Assembly: GCA_030278955.1 (NCBI GenBank)
Contig: JAOANR010000005.1
Span: 30,123,849 to 30,187,848, forward strand
Source: Hygrophila difformis
Lineage: Eukaryota; Streptophyta; Magnoliopsida; Lamiales; Acanthaceae
Reading direction: 5' to 3'
DNA: 64,000 nucleotides
The position numbers and the translations under genes were made by a program. Of this stretch, positions 11,515 to 21,991 are shown one piece after another. The notes beneath the pieces are model-generated. The model searched no databases and was not told where the DNA came from. It saw only the letters and a list, made by a program, of their open reading frames with translations. Numbering within the stretch: position 1 is the first letter of the stretch; each line of letters begins with the position of its first letter.

Positions 11515-11586
11515 CAACCGTAACCGTGAACCGGCCCCCTACCACCGATTATGGTTAACTGGCGGTGAACGCATCCAATTCCATGG

Positions 11587-12174
11587 TTGGATGAGATGTT
11601 GGACGAGCTACATGAAGCTCAAGAGTTCTCAAAGATTGATTTGAGAAGTGGCTATCACCAAACAAGGATGCAACTGGGAGATGAATGGAAGACCGCTTTC
11701 AAGACCAAAATGGGTTTGTATAAGTGGTTGGTTATGCCATTCGGATTAACTAATGCACCATCTACTTTTATGCGATTGATGAATCATGTTCTTAGAGCTT
11801 TTATTGGTCATTTTGTGATTGTAGATTTTAATGATATATTGGTGTATAGCAAGAGTGAGGAAGAGCATGTTGAGCATGTTAGGAAGGTTTTGGAAAAGCT
11901 TAGAGAGGAAAAGTTATATGCTAACTGCAAGAAGTGTGTTTTGCATACAAATAGTGTTGTGTTTCTTGAATATGTAGTTAGCAAGGAAGGCCTCAAGGTT
12001 GATGACTCCAAGATCAAAGCCATTCAAGAATGGACACCTCCTATTAACAATGGAGAAATTAGAAGCTTTTTAGGCTTATGTGGATTCTTTAGAAGATTTG
12101 TTTCTAACTTTAGTATAATTCCTTCTCCTTTGAAAGGGTTACTAAAGAAGGGAGTACCATTCAAGTGGGGGTAA
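11587..12174 (+). pseudogene. Ty3/gypsy reverse transcriptase, partial and dead
   Basis: Starts inside RT at [20 protein letters not shown], then [29 protein letters not shown] and the downstream [11 protein letters not shown] connection motif. The catalytic YFDD box, normally (V/I)YFDDILVYS, reads [10 protein letters not shown]: the Tyr and the first of the two Asp are lost, so polymerase activity is not expected. The N-terminal fingers are missing. The frame stops at 12174; RNase H continues in another frame. Confidence 0.9.
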
Positions 12175-12829
12175 AGACCAACAAGAAGCTTTTGAAACAC
12201 TCAAGATGAGATTTACTCAAGCGCGGGTATTGGCACTTCCAAACTTTGACAAGACATTTCAATTGGAGTGTGATGCTTCGGGTAAAGGCATGGGAGCGGT
12301 ATTACTTCAAGAGGGTAAACCTATTGCTTATCATAGTGAAAAATTTGGTGGAGCGATTTTAAATTACCCTACTTATGATAAAGAGTTATATGCTATTGTT
12401 TGTGCTTTGAAAACTTGGCAACATTACTTGTTAGCAAAAGAATTTTTGATTCACACGGATCATGAGACATTGAAGCACTTCAGGAGTCAACAGAAGCTCA
12501 ACCGAAGGCATGCCGGATGGATATCTTTCATAGAGATGTTCCCTTACATCATCAAATACAAGAAGGGAAAAGACAACATAGTGGCCGACGCTTTATCTAG
12601 GCGTGTTGCTTTAGTTGATTTTACTTCAACCCACTTGTTAGGGTTTGAACATATCAAAACTTTTTATCCGGACGATAAGGACTTTGGTGAACTTTATGCT
12701 TTGTGCCATAAGCATGGCCATGATAGGTTCTATAGGGTTGATGATTCTTATATTGTGAAGATAAATTGTGTATACCTCAATGTTCTATTAGGGAATTACT
12801 CATCAAAGAGGTGCATGGAGGAGATATGA
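12175..12829 (+). pseudogene. Ty3/gypsy RNase H, frameshifted continuation
   Basis: Reads [11 protein letters not shown], then RNase H motifs [43 protein letters not shown] and [10 protein letters not shown], followed by [14 protein letters not shown], the usual end of the domain. It lies one frameshift after RT, with another before integrase at about 12766. The catalytic residues visible look conserved, but the polyprotein is broken. Confidence 0.88.
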
Positions 12830-13315
12830 TGGGGCACTTTGGAAAGAATGCTACTATGGAGGTTTTGGGCGAAAGATTCTATTGGCCTGGAGTGCAAAAG
12901 CAGGTATCTGATTTTATTGCTAAATGTAATACTTGTCTTGAGGCTAAGTCTACTTCTAAACCTCATGGATTATATATGTCTTTGCCTATACCTAGTGTGC
13001 CTTGGGTTGATTTGAGCATGGATTTTGTATTAGGGTTGCCTAGAACTAGTAGAGCTAAAGATTCCATATTTGTTGTAGTGGATAGGTTTTCTAAAATGAC
13101 TCATTTTATTCCATGTTCTATGACTAATGATGCTCATCACATAGCAAAATTTGTCTTTAAGGAAGTTGTTAGATTGCATGGAGTTCCTAAGACTATTGTT
13201 TCTGACAGAGATACTAAGTTCATTAGCTATTTTTGGAAGTCATTATGGCATGAAATAGGAATTAAGCTGTTGTTCTCTACTTCTTATGCCAAGTATGCTA
13301 ACAAAGGGCGCAAAC
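12766..13315 (+). pseudogene. Ty3/gypsy integrase, truncated before the catalytic Glu
   Basis: The HHCC zinc domain is recognisable (GHFGKNATMEVL, YWPGVQ, CNTC), followed by the first catalytic Asp in SMDFVLGLPR and the second in IVSDRDTKF. The sequence leaves the family consensus after KLLFSTSYA, before the third catalytic residue (Glu) and the chromodomain/C-terminal part. Filler of about 40 bp (13290-13333) then joins it to the end of the 3' LTR. Integration activity is therefore lost. Confidence 0.88.
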
Positions 13316-13333
13316 ACCAAGTATTTCCCCACA

Positions 13334-13475
13334 AACCGAGAGCACATCCTTCGATTTCCCCAAGTATTTCGTTCTATTTTTGTTGTTTTGAACTTTTCTA
13401 TTTGCTTGCTCGATTCTCTTATTTTCCTTATTTTCCTTCTTTTGATCTTGATTTCGGGTAGACACTTGTGATCCA
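13334..13475 (+). repeat. Ty3/gypsy 3' LTR, terminal fragment
   Basis: Matches 7570-7702 closely (CCGAGA-CACATCCTTCGATTTCCC through GGGTAGACA..TTGTGATCCA). Only the last part of the LTR remains; the rest, with the end of pol, was deleted. Confidence 0.88.
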
Positions 13476-13627
13476 TGGCAACAGTACCCTAATTCCTAAT
13501 CTCCTCGATTAAGTGCCATCTCCCGCCGCTTACATGGTGCCCTAATTCCCAATCTCCTCGATTAATTGCCATCTCCTGCCGCTTTGCCATCGCCATCTGC
13601 ATCAGTTTGTTAACTCCCACCTCTTGC

Positions 13628-14100
13628 CGCTGTGCATAATCGCCACCTCCTGCCGATGTGTCGTCACCATTTGCATTGATTGTGTTAAAGCGCCACCTCC
13701 TGCCGCTGTGCTTCTTGCTTTTTGTTGTCTCTTCTCAGCTCTGTAAGCCAAACCTTTTTTACATTATGTCAATTTCAAGTTTGAGAATGTTAATGTGTGG
13801 ATCGTCTATTATACTTAGTAAATTAGGCGAGCCCTTTTCTCTATTCTGTCAATTTTAAGTTTGAGCATGTTAATGTATGGATGCTCTATAGGAAACTAGG
13901 CAGCATACAAGGTGTTCGTGAAAATGACTATGTTTTGGTCATGTTTTAAATCTTTTCATGGCTCCAGAAATTCTTCACAATCTATATATCAAATACTATT
14001 GATATAATTTGTGTTGGCAATATGCATTTTGCTTAGTGAATTTGCAATTAAGAGTGATGCGGCAATCAAGCTTTCTTCTCATTGTTGAATTCAATTAGAG
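13628..14100 (+). repeat. Large direct repeat, copy 1
   Basis: About 470 bp, from CCGCTGTGCATAATCGCC to TTGTTGAATTCAATTA, recurring at 15213-15680 in the same orientation with small indels and substitutions. Each copy also contains two related sub-blocks (AAGTTTGAGNATGTTAATGT). Confidence 0.88.
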
Positions 14101-15212
14101 TTATTTTATTATAGTTGTATTGAGGTGTAGCCTGGCTATACACACTGATTCAATCCATACTCTATCTCGGCTAGGTTTGTTTTGATAAATACTCCATGCA
14201 ATTGTGTGTTATCCATTTATGGGTTTTTAGTAATTTCAGTCAGATATAGACCTCCATATCTCCGTCTTTTCTGAGTGAGTTGTTGAGCATTTTGATATGA
14301 TTGCTTTGTTTCCCTGCCAATTGCGATCATAATATCTTGACACTGTGATTCTATATTGATTATTTGAAACGATTGCTTTGATTTTTTTAGTCATGCTAAT
14401 TGACCATGTATGCTGGAGAAACCATATTTCATGTTCATTTGGTTTTCAGAATGATGGAAAAGATTGATACTCTATTTTATTGGTCTTATGAATGGGTCTT
14501 GGTGCTGAATTCATTTTTAGTGTAATTTTCGTAAGCCCGCCAATTAGGCACTATACTTGCCGCGTAAGATCAATGGTTTGGTCTATATAACTAAAAAAAT
14601 TATGATTGGGCATTGATTATGAACGAATTCCAGTGTGTGAATGCATACTTATACATTGGCTTCAGATTTTGGAAATAATATCAGTAGAACCTGAACCTGT
14701 TTTTGCATTTATGTTAAAAGTTTATTGTTATCCAAGAAAGTTTTGTTGAGTTTGTGAGTATTATTAAATATTAAGGTTGTTGTCGCGCCCTACATATCCC
14801 ACGAGCCCTTTATACTATTGAACTTGAAATTAATTTATTGGTCACAGGTTTAACCCACATGGCCACAAGTGTATTTTGGAGTGATTGAATCACTGTTTGT
14901 ACAAGGAAATTTGTTGATTTTTGCAATTTATGGGTGGTCAGTCTATAAATGGTTCAAAGTTGAGATGGAAATTGCTGAATTGGAAATCACTGTTTAGGAA
15001 ACTATTTCTTTGAATTAATCTGAATTTATATAATCTGAATTTTTGCACTTATCAAGGGTTGATTATTTGTATTCCATCTGTGTATCCTCTTCCCTTTTCT
15101 GACTTTGTAGTTTAAGGCAGATTCTGGTTGTTTGTATGGTTGTATTTACGATTGTTTGGATCTTAAGCATTCTTATGATAACGCTCATGCTTTTACGAGG
15201 ATCTCACTCTTT

Positions 15213-15680
15213 CCGCTGTGCATAATCGCCACCTCCTGCCGATGTGTCGTCACCGTTTGCACTGTGCTTCTCGCTTTTTGTTGTCTCTTCTCAGCTCTAT
15301 AAGCCAAACCTTTTTTACATTATCTCAATATCAAGTTTGAGAATGTTAATGTGTGGATCGTCTATTATACTTAGTAAATTAGGCAGTATACTCGCCAGCT
15401 GTAAGCCCACCCTTTTCTTTTTTTCTGTCAATTTTAAGTTTGAGCATGTTAATGTATGGATGCTCTATAGGAAACTAGGCATCATACAAGGTGTTCGTGA
15501 AAATGACTATGTTTGGTCATGTTTTCAATCTTTTCCTGGCTCCAAATATTCTCCGCAATCTATATATCAAATACTATTTATATAATTTGTGTTGGGAATA
15601 TGCATTTTGCTTAGTGAATTTGCAATTAAGAGTGAGGCGGCAACCAAGCTTTCTTCTCATTGTTGAATTCAATTAAAGTA
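15213..15680 (+). repeat. Large direct repeat, copy 2
   Basis: Second copy of the 13628-14100 block, about 1.1 kb downstream. It lacks ~30 bp near its start and carries a ~30-bp extra piece after TTAGGCAG. Confidence 0.88.
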
Positions 15681-15908
15681 GTCCTGTCTAACTTTCATTG
15701 ATCTTCACAGTAGTCCTGTCTAGGATGGCTTGGTGTGGCCATGAACACTCCACTTTCATTGATCTTCACAGTAGTCCTATCTAATTTTCATTGATCTTCA
15801 CAGTAGTCCTGTCTAGGATGGCTTGGTGTGGCCATGAACACTCCACTTTCATTGATCTTCACAGTAGTCCTATCTAATTTTCATTGATCTTCACAGTAGT
15901 CCTGTCTG
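15677..15908 (+). repeat. Hierarchical tandem repeat
   Basis: A ~33-bp unit (TTCATTGATCTTCACAGTAGTCCT...) alternates with a longer form carrying GGATGGCTTGGTGTGGCC; the combined ~99-bp higher-order unit occurs about two and a half times almost without change. Confidence 0.9.
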
Positions 15909-15989
15909 CAATCTTATTGGGAGAAATCTCCTACTGCTGCCAAGTCCTCTGCTAGGATGGCTGATCTGAATCTGCTGCTACTCCTGGTT

Positions 15990-16484
15990 TAGGTGGCATT
16001 GTTGAAATGCAGCCTTCTAATGTGGTGGATGACAATGGGATGATGCATCATCAGTTCCTGTGAGTTCACTCCATTGCGTAGTGTTAATATAGTTTTATTA
16101 CCTGCTAAGTTAATTGTTACATATATTTATTTCCCTTTGATTGCTTTTATATCCAGCATAACCAGGAGATGGGTGATTTTGATCCTCCAAAGAGCCACCA
16201 GATTGGAATTACTTCCCATGGTATGCACAGATGCAACAAGAGCTTGAGAATCCATATATGTACAACTTTACAGAGGGCAACTACAACGACCAACAAAATG
16301 TCCAATTTCAATATGGTTCGAATTCTTCCGACATTGAAGTATTTTTGAACTCAGTTCTCATTGATAACAATGATCCTGCCCAAGATTCAAGCTTTGGTGC
16401 TATTATATGCTCTATTACATCCGTTGATAGTGACAACTCCATTGATTTGCAAAAGTTGCTTTTTAATGTGGTAAAGTTATTTGG
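15990..16484 (+). pseudogene. Captured NAC-like gene fragment
   Basis: Two exon-like pieces. Exon a (about 15991-16059) reads GGIVEMQPSNVVDDNGMMHH and ends at a donor CT|GTGAGT. Exon b starts after TTTATATCCAG at 16157 with HNQEMGDFDPPKSHQ, then continues in another frame (one frameshift) with DWNYFPWYAQMQQELENP and NVQFQYGSNSSDIEVFLNSV. The acidic, Asn/Gln-rich style with a D(I/V)xxFLNSVL block resembles the C-terminal activation region of plant NAC transcription factors. The DNA-binding NAC domain is absent. The fragment is cut by a retroposon at 16485. Assignment to NAC is by resemblance only. Confidence 0.45.
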
Positions 16485-16960
16485 TTGCTTCTCAATTTTT
16501 CCTGTCTGTAAGTGTTAAGTTGGATTTGTATTTAACTGTGGCACGGTGGCTGTGGATTGAATCTGGGATGATTGGGTGGAGCATGTACTGAGGTAGAGAA
16601 ATGACTTGCCAGATTGTGGGTGATAAAGGTAGAAAATGGTGAAGCATTGGTTGAAGAATGGTTTTGATGAGTAATGCTGAATGGCTTGATGGAAGAACTC
16701 CTGCTAGCGTGAGTCTTCTGGTTTGATTGCTGCTTTCTGACAGCTGCTAGTATTTGAAAGGATGGACAAAAGAATGTTTTGTTGGTGTTTGTTTTATTGT
16801 TCAATGGCCAGTGTCCGTTCTCATATTGCTTCTTTGTTGGTTTTCATGATTGTTGCACTTTGTTATGCAACTATATGGTGCGGCGTTTTGAAGATTAGTG
16901 TCATGATTGAAGATGTAATTGGATTGCCATGGAAATAAAATTTGGTTTCTCAAAAAAAAA
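16485..16960 (+). mobile_element. Poly(A) retroposon (truncated LINE-like)
   Basis: Ends in AATAAAATTTGGTTTCTC plus a poly(A) run and is flanked by a 19-bp duplication with two mismatches (ATGTGGTAAAGTTATTTGG at 16466-16484, ATGTAGTAAAGTTATTTTG at 16961-16979). This is target-primed retroposition. The body is G/T-rich without a long frame, consistent with a LINE 3' UTR. Confidence 0.75.
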
Positions 16961-17031
16961 ATGTAGTAAAGTTATTTTGTTAATTAACTTAACAAATTAA
17001 TAAGTTTATTTATTAAAAAAAAAAAAGCATC

Positions 17032-17057
17032 GCCCGAGCGCGGGCAAAAAATACTAG
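17032..17057 (+). other. Helitron 3' terminus
   Basis: Hairpin GCCCG-AGCG-CGGGC, short A-rich spacer, CTAG, then T. Confidence 0.85.
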
Positions 17058-17100
17058 TATTAAATAAATTTTAGTATGATTACTAAATAAATTTAATTAG

Positions 17101-17267
17101 GGGATGAGGACTTAGCCCTAGTGGTTAAGTTTCTTGACTTCCAACGGAAGGTTGGAGGTTCGATTCCCCATCTGCCCTCTATCCCTCTCTATTATTTCCC
17201 TTTGTAATTGTGTGGCATGGGCTCCCACCACCCCTCTCCGGCCTTCAATGTCTCTTCCAAAAAAAAT
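17101..17267 (+). mobile_element. tRNA-derived SINE, copy 1
   Basis: The head contains Pol III promoter boxes: A-box-like TAGCCCTAGTGGTTAAG and a consensus B box GGTTCGATTCC. The body GTAATTGTGTGGCATGGGCTCC and the poly(A) tail AAAAAAAA follow. It is flanked by TTAATTA on both sides. Two relatives lie at 31074 and 32040. Confidence 0.85.
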
Positions 17268-17460
17268 ATTAATTACTTTAAAAATTTATGTTTAAAATAT
17301 ATAATCATATACCAAATTTATGTCTAAAATATATAATCATATACCAATATAAGGAATACAATAACCATATTTTAGAAAATTATTTCATGAAAATATCTAT
17401 CAAAAAATCAAATTTAAAAAATTTAGTCAACTAGAAAATTTAATGCAATTTTAATCCTAT
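17268..17460. other. A+T-rich spacer
   Basis: Contains a short tandem duplication (TTTATGT(T/C)TAAAATATATAATCATATACCAA, about 17285-17345). Nothing else seen. It ends in the target duplication of the following LINE. Confidence 0.6.
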
Positions 17461-17574
17461 TTTTTTTTTTTTTTGGGGTAGGTGACATATAAGGCGTCGG
17501 AATAACAAGGAAAAAGAAAATAGAAAGCAGCAATCCAAACGGGAAGAGGAAGTAGAAAGGAAAAAGCTAAACTA

Positions 17575-19167
17575 TCACCGTGAGAACCAGGTCCTCATCA
17601 TATCAGCAGCAAGGTGTGGCTTGCACACATCCGGAGGAAACGCCCAAGTCGTAAAGAACTCCTCTAACGAAGCTCCCTTCTTCGCCAAATCATCCGCAAC
17701 GAAATTGCCCTCACACAAAGTATGGTTCCAATGATAACCCAGATGGCTTGTTGTAGGCCTTTTTCCTATAAGCTTTAGCGCCTCCAAGGAATCAGAGAAA
17801 CAATAAGCATTGACGACTCCCAGAGATTGGAGACGCTTCATACCATTCTAAATCCCGTATAACTTGGCAACAAGAATAGTATTCACACCCACAAACCCAG
17901 AGAATCCATCAAGCCACTTTCCTTCACCATTCCGAATAACCCCACCAAAACCAGACTGACCGGGGTTACCCAGTGAACTCCTATCAACGTGTAAAATAAA
18001 ACCAGTGAGAGAGTTGGGGTTCCAAGAGACCAATCTCACATCCCTTACCTTAAGCTGGTAAGGAAACGCACGATCGAAAGCTTCTCCCAAGAAACGAGCT
18101 TGCTTGGTAACATCATTGATAAAAATTGGAATCGACCTCATGCAAGCCACATTCCTTGCGCACCAGATGCTCCAAAAAATAGCCCAATGCCTGGCCGACC
18201 AACATTGACATATCTGCTTCATTCTCAACTCCACTGGTGTATCATCCTCAAGAGCTGCCACCTGTATAGGGACGTCCAATTGCTTCCAAACCTCCACCAT
18301 CCATGGCCAAGAGAAAACCACAAATCACACAAGTGGCATTATTAGCCAACCCACGATGCTGCCGGAGGTCATTAATAGGCATCGAATTGTGGGATTCCAA
18401 TCAAAGAACGAGCTTCACCTTCTCCGGGGCCGAGATGCACCATATCCAACCCCTTAAACTATCAGTCGTGATCCCTCTTTTATTAAGCAACCACATATAA
18501 CCTGTTTTAACAGTGTACTCCCCCGAAGCCGAGCCAATCCAACACCAAACATCATTGGACGAGTCATGTAGTGTAAGGGGGCCAAATTCCAGCACCTCAT
18601 GTTTGATAAAATCAGGGACCGAAGTGACTGGTTTCTCCCAACACCACCTCCCATTTTGAAATAGGTCCTTCACACGCATGTCTGTATCCGCAATATGAAC
18701 ATATGGTATTCTATGTGCAATGGCCCCTTTCCGTAGCCAAGGACTGTACCAAGCTTTATACTCTCCAGCCCCTATACAATACCGGAAACCATCACTAAGA
18801 AATGGAGCTACACGACCCAATGCGTGAATAATGGGGGAAGATCCCGGCCTGGAGCGCCAATCACCAGAGAAAACCCCATATTTGCTGCTAAGGATCCTAA
18901 CCCAAGGTTTATTAGCATTCTTTACTAAGTCTGCAAAAATCTTGCCTAAAAGGGCAACATTAGTATCACGGAACATCCGTATCCCAAGACCCCCATACTC
19001 TTAGGGGTCGTAACCTTAGTCCATTTCACAAGGTTTAAACCCTTACCACGAACATCTTTCCAAATGAAGTCTCGGATGATGCGATCAACCTTATCACAGA
19101 CAGACGTTGGCAGCCAACATGTCTGCATAATATAAGAAGGCATGGCCGAGATCACCGACCGAGCCAA
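17575..19167 (-). pseudogene. LINE RVT zinc-ribbon and RNase H domains
   Basis: After RT: SVISAMPSYIMQTCWLP and IWKD..G..LVKW (reverse-transcriptase C-terminal region), then WVRILSSKYG, FRYCIGAGEYKAWYSPWL and the zf-RVT region with SASGEYTVKTGY and WCISAPEKVKL. The RNase H starts at LHVDRSSLGNPGQSGFGGVI and ends HTLCEGNFVADDLAKKGAS, split by a stop and frameshift near 17845. The first catalytic Asp is retained. An RNase H tail of this kind is usual for plant L1 elements. Confidence 0.87.
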
Positions 19168-19651
19168 AGTTAGCCGACCTGCTTTATTTCATAATGCACA
19201 CTTCCAAGATCCCAAACGATTATGAATCTTTTCAAGAAGAGGATCAAAGTGATCTTTGCAGATGAGACCATGAAACAGAGGGAATCCAAGATAAGTCCCA
19301 AGATTGATAGTAAAACCAATATTAAGAACAACAAAAATATGAAGTTTGGCATGTTCAGGAACCACCGCCGCTGCATAAGCTTGGGACTTTTGAGGGTTAA
19401 ATTTCAAGCCTGCCATGCTCGCAAAGGAAGTAAGGACTTCATCAATACACTTGGCACTTGTGATAGTGGCCTTGGAAAAAAGAAGGAGATCGTCGGCGAA
19501 CATTAGATGCGACAGAAGAGGCGAACCCCGATTTAGAACAACCGGCTCCCAACAACCCTCCCGAACCTTCTGAAGAATAGCAAGAGACAACTTTTCCATA
19601 ATAATGATAAAGAGGTAAGGGGACAAAGGATCGCCTTGTCTAAGCCCCTTA

Positions 19652-20956
19652 GGCTATCTTTATCCATGACTACCCCAACCACCCAACCATCCAACCATCT
19701 CATTATTTTATTAATTTATCTCTCCTCCACATCATCAATATTCATCCCAACCCAACCATTTCAATTTTACCTACTTTATCAATAACCACCCAACCATCCA
19801 ACCAATATAATTATTTTTATATTTACAATTGTAAATTTTGTTGAAATATTAAAAAATTAATGTATAAAAAAATATAAAATATTGTATTTATTTATAAAGA
19901 ATAAAAAAATCTAAAATTTTTATATATTATTTATTTATTTTTATTTTATATAAATTTATAATGAGTAAAATATATCAAAATTGATATATTATATATTTCA
20001 TAAAAATATAGCAAAAGTGATCTCTATTCGTAGAGAACGAAAAAATATAAAATTTGGTATATTTTAAAATTATATTTATTTATTTATATAAAAGATATAA
20101 TTATTTTATTAGATAAATTTAAAAACAACACTTAACCAATGGGATGGTGACAAGTGTCACCATCCCATTAGCCCAATGTAAGGAGACCATTTGGTCTCAA
20201 AAATGAAATGGTCGACCCATTGAGTGCAACCACCCACCACCTTGGTCCCCAACCGCCACCTTTATCCATGATCCTAGTTTTAGACCACCTTTATCCATGA
20301 TCCCACCACCTTGGTCCCCAACCGCCACCTCATTATGGAGATTAAAAAAAAAAGATAAAATTGAGTCTTGGTCCCCAACCTTGGTCGACCAAAAAATAAA
20401 TTAGACCACTTGGTCTCATTTCCATTGACCAATGGGATGGAGACATTTGTCTCATTCCTATTAGTCAACTAAAATTTTATAGAAATCTTATTAAAATCAT
20501 TTTATTTTTATATTTTAAAATAAAAATAAATAAAAACTATACCATATTTTATAATTTTTCATTCTCTACGAATAGACCACTCTTGCCATATTTTTGTTAA
20601 ATTCATAATATATATCAATTTTGATATATTTAACCCATTTTAAAATTTACAGAAAATAAAAATAAATAAAAAAATATATTAAAATTTTAGATTTTTGATT
20701 CTTTACAAGTAAGACTAAAATATTCATATTTTTGATACATTAATTTTTTTATATTTGAACATAATTTAAAATTGTATAATTAAAATAATTATATATAATA
20801 TTGTGGTTGGATGGTTGGGTGGTTATTGATAAAGTATGTAAAATTTGGGTGGTTGGGTTGGGATGGATATTGATGAGTTGGAGAAGAGAGAAATTAATTA
20901 AATAATGAGATGGTTGGATGGTCGGGTGGTTGTGGTGGTTATGGATATAGATAGTC
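19652..20956. mobile_element. 1.3-kb foldback (Harbinger-like) element inside the LINE
   Basis: The ends GGCTATCTTTATCCATGAC and, on the complement, GACTATCTATATCCATAAC are inverted repeats flanked by TTA on both sides. The inverted similarity continues inward for several hundred bp, including ACCCAACCATCCAACCATCTC, GTAGAGAATGAA / TTCATTCTCTAC-type motifs and CCAATGGGATGG, so nearly the whole element can fold on itself. The centre repeats CCACCTTGGTCCCCAACCGCC. It has no coding capacity. Confidence 0.8.
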
Positions 20957-21308
20957 TTAGTCGGAGTAAAGGATGGAAGAGGAGAGCCATTCCACAAAAT
21001 AGAATACATAGGTGAACGAACACAAAACATGATGATCCGAATGAGGTGACTTGGCAGCCCTAGATCGCCCAAGCAACACTCAAGAAAATTCCAATTAACA
21101 TTATCGTATGCCTTCTCAAAGACAATCTTGAGCAAGAATTCCTTCGCCCGACTTTTTTTGTTCTTAAATGACGTAAGCACCTCTTGTAGAATCAAAGCAT
21201 TTCCAGAAGTTCCCCTCCCTGGAAGGAAAGCTGACTGATAAGGCCCAATATACTTACGGAGTAACGACCTCAATCGATTTACCACAACCTTTGTCAATAT
21301 CTTGTAAC

Positions 21309-21991
21309 TAGGGGTGTAAATGAGACTGATAGGCTCGTAAAATATTCGAGCTCGACTCGATCAAAGCTCGACTCGAAAAGGCTCGGCTCAAATTCGAGAT
21401 TGGCTCGAATATTAATGAGCTCAAGCCGAGCTAACTAATATTCGGCTCGAAAGCTCGATAATAGGCTCGAATATATTATATATATATATATTATTTCTTT
21501 CTTAAAAATATAGTATGTTTTCTTTCTTAACAAATGTGAGAAAGAGGAAGTCCAACATTAAATTCACTCCTCCTTTTATTTAATAATATAGTACATTATA
21601 TGTTATTATGGTTAACACTAAATCAAAAAAAACCAAATCCCAATCTCCTTCCAAATTGGGACTATTATAAGGAATTATGAATAGTTTAATATATTTCTAC
21701 AGAACTCCGTCTTTCAAGTTTTTAAGTTCATTATTAAATAATTTAAATTTTTTTTTTCTTGAGTCCAATGTGGTCTATTAATACCAGGTTTAAAAAAAAA
21801 AAAAACTAAAATTGATGTCGAGCTTTTTTGGCCCTTCGAGCCGAGCTCCAATATATTATGTCGAGCTCGAGCCGAGCTCAATTTTTAAAGCTCGTCGAGC
21901 TTCGAGCTCGAGCCGAGCCGAACTTATACATAACCGAGCCGAGCTCAAGCCTTACCAGGCTCGAGCTCGACTCGGATCGTTTACACCCCTA
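21309..21991. mobile_element. hAT-type MITE inside the LINE
   Basis: Perfect 8-bp target duplication CTTGTAAC (21301-21308, 21992-21999) and terminal inverted repeats TAGGGGTGTAAATGA / TCGTTTACACCCCTA. Subterminal regions are dense in GAGCTCGA/TCGAGC words in both orientations. No transposase. A textbook non-autonomous hAT insertion. Confidence 0.95.

Larger units (their letters stand above)
10754..11543. mobile_element. Small hAT-like element interrupted by Cassandra
   Basis: The ends look like inverted repeats: TAGAGGTGGCCGGTTCAACC at 10754 and, on the complement at the other end, TAGGGGGCCGGTTCACGG. The body is made of short CCGGTT/AACCGG motifs in both orientations. TAG(A/G)GGTGG ends are usual for hAT MITEs. 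I see no convincing 8-bp duplication, partly because host gypsy sequence is deleted here. Boundaries are approximate. Confidence 0.5.
13476..15989 (+). other. Helitron internal non-coding sequence
   Basis: No gene. The start (13480-13720) is C-rich with repeated GCCATCTCCTGCCGCT-like words and looks like a captured 5' leader. It is followed by T/G-rich intron-like sequence, a large direct repeat (13628-14100 and 15213-15680) and a tandem array (15677-15908). All may derive from the 5' part of the captured NAC-like gene. Confidence 0.5.
6269..17057 (+). mobile_element. Probable non-autonomous Helitron
   Basis: The right end has the full Helitron signature: a hairpin with stem GCCCG/CGGGC and loop AGCG (17032-17045), then an A-rich spacer and CTAG ending at 17057, followed by T. 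The left end is less certain: A|TCTATATAATAAATCC at 6269 fits the TC start with a 5' flanking A. No helicase or Rep gene is visible, so the element would be non-autonomous. It carries a gypsy element (about 6620-13475), duplicated non-coding blocks, a NAC-like gene fragment and a retroposon. The 3' end is well supported; pairing it with this 5' end is inference. Confidence 0.55.

Noticed and set aside
17101..17175. tRNA gene
   Set aside because: The A and B boxes belong to a SINE head; no cloverleaf with an acceptor stem could be made, and the body and poly(A) tail follow.
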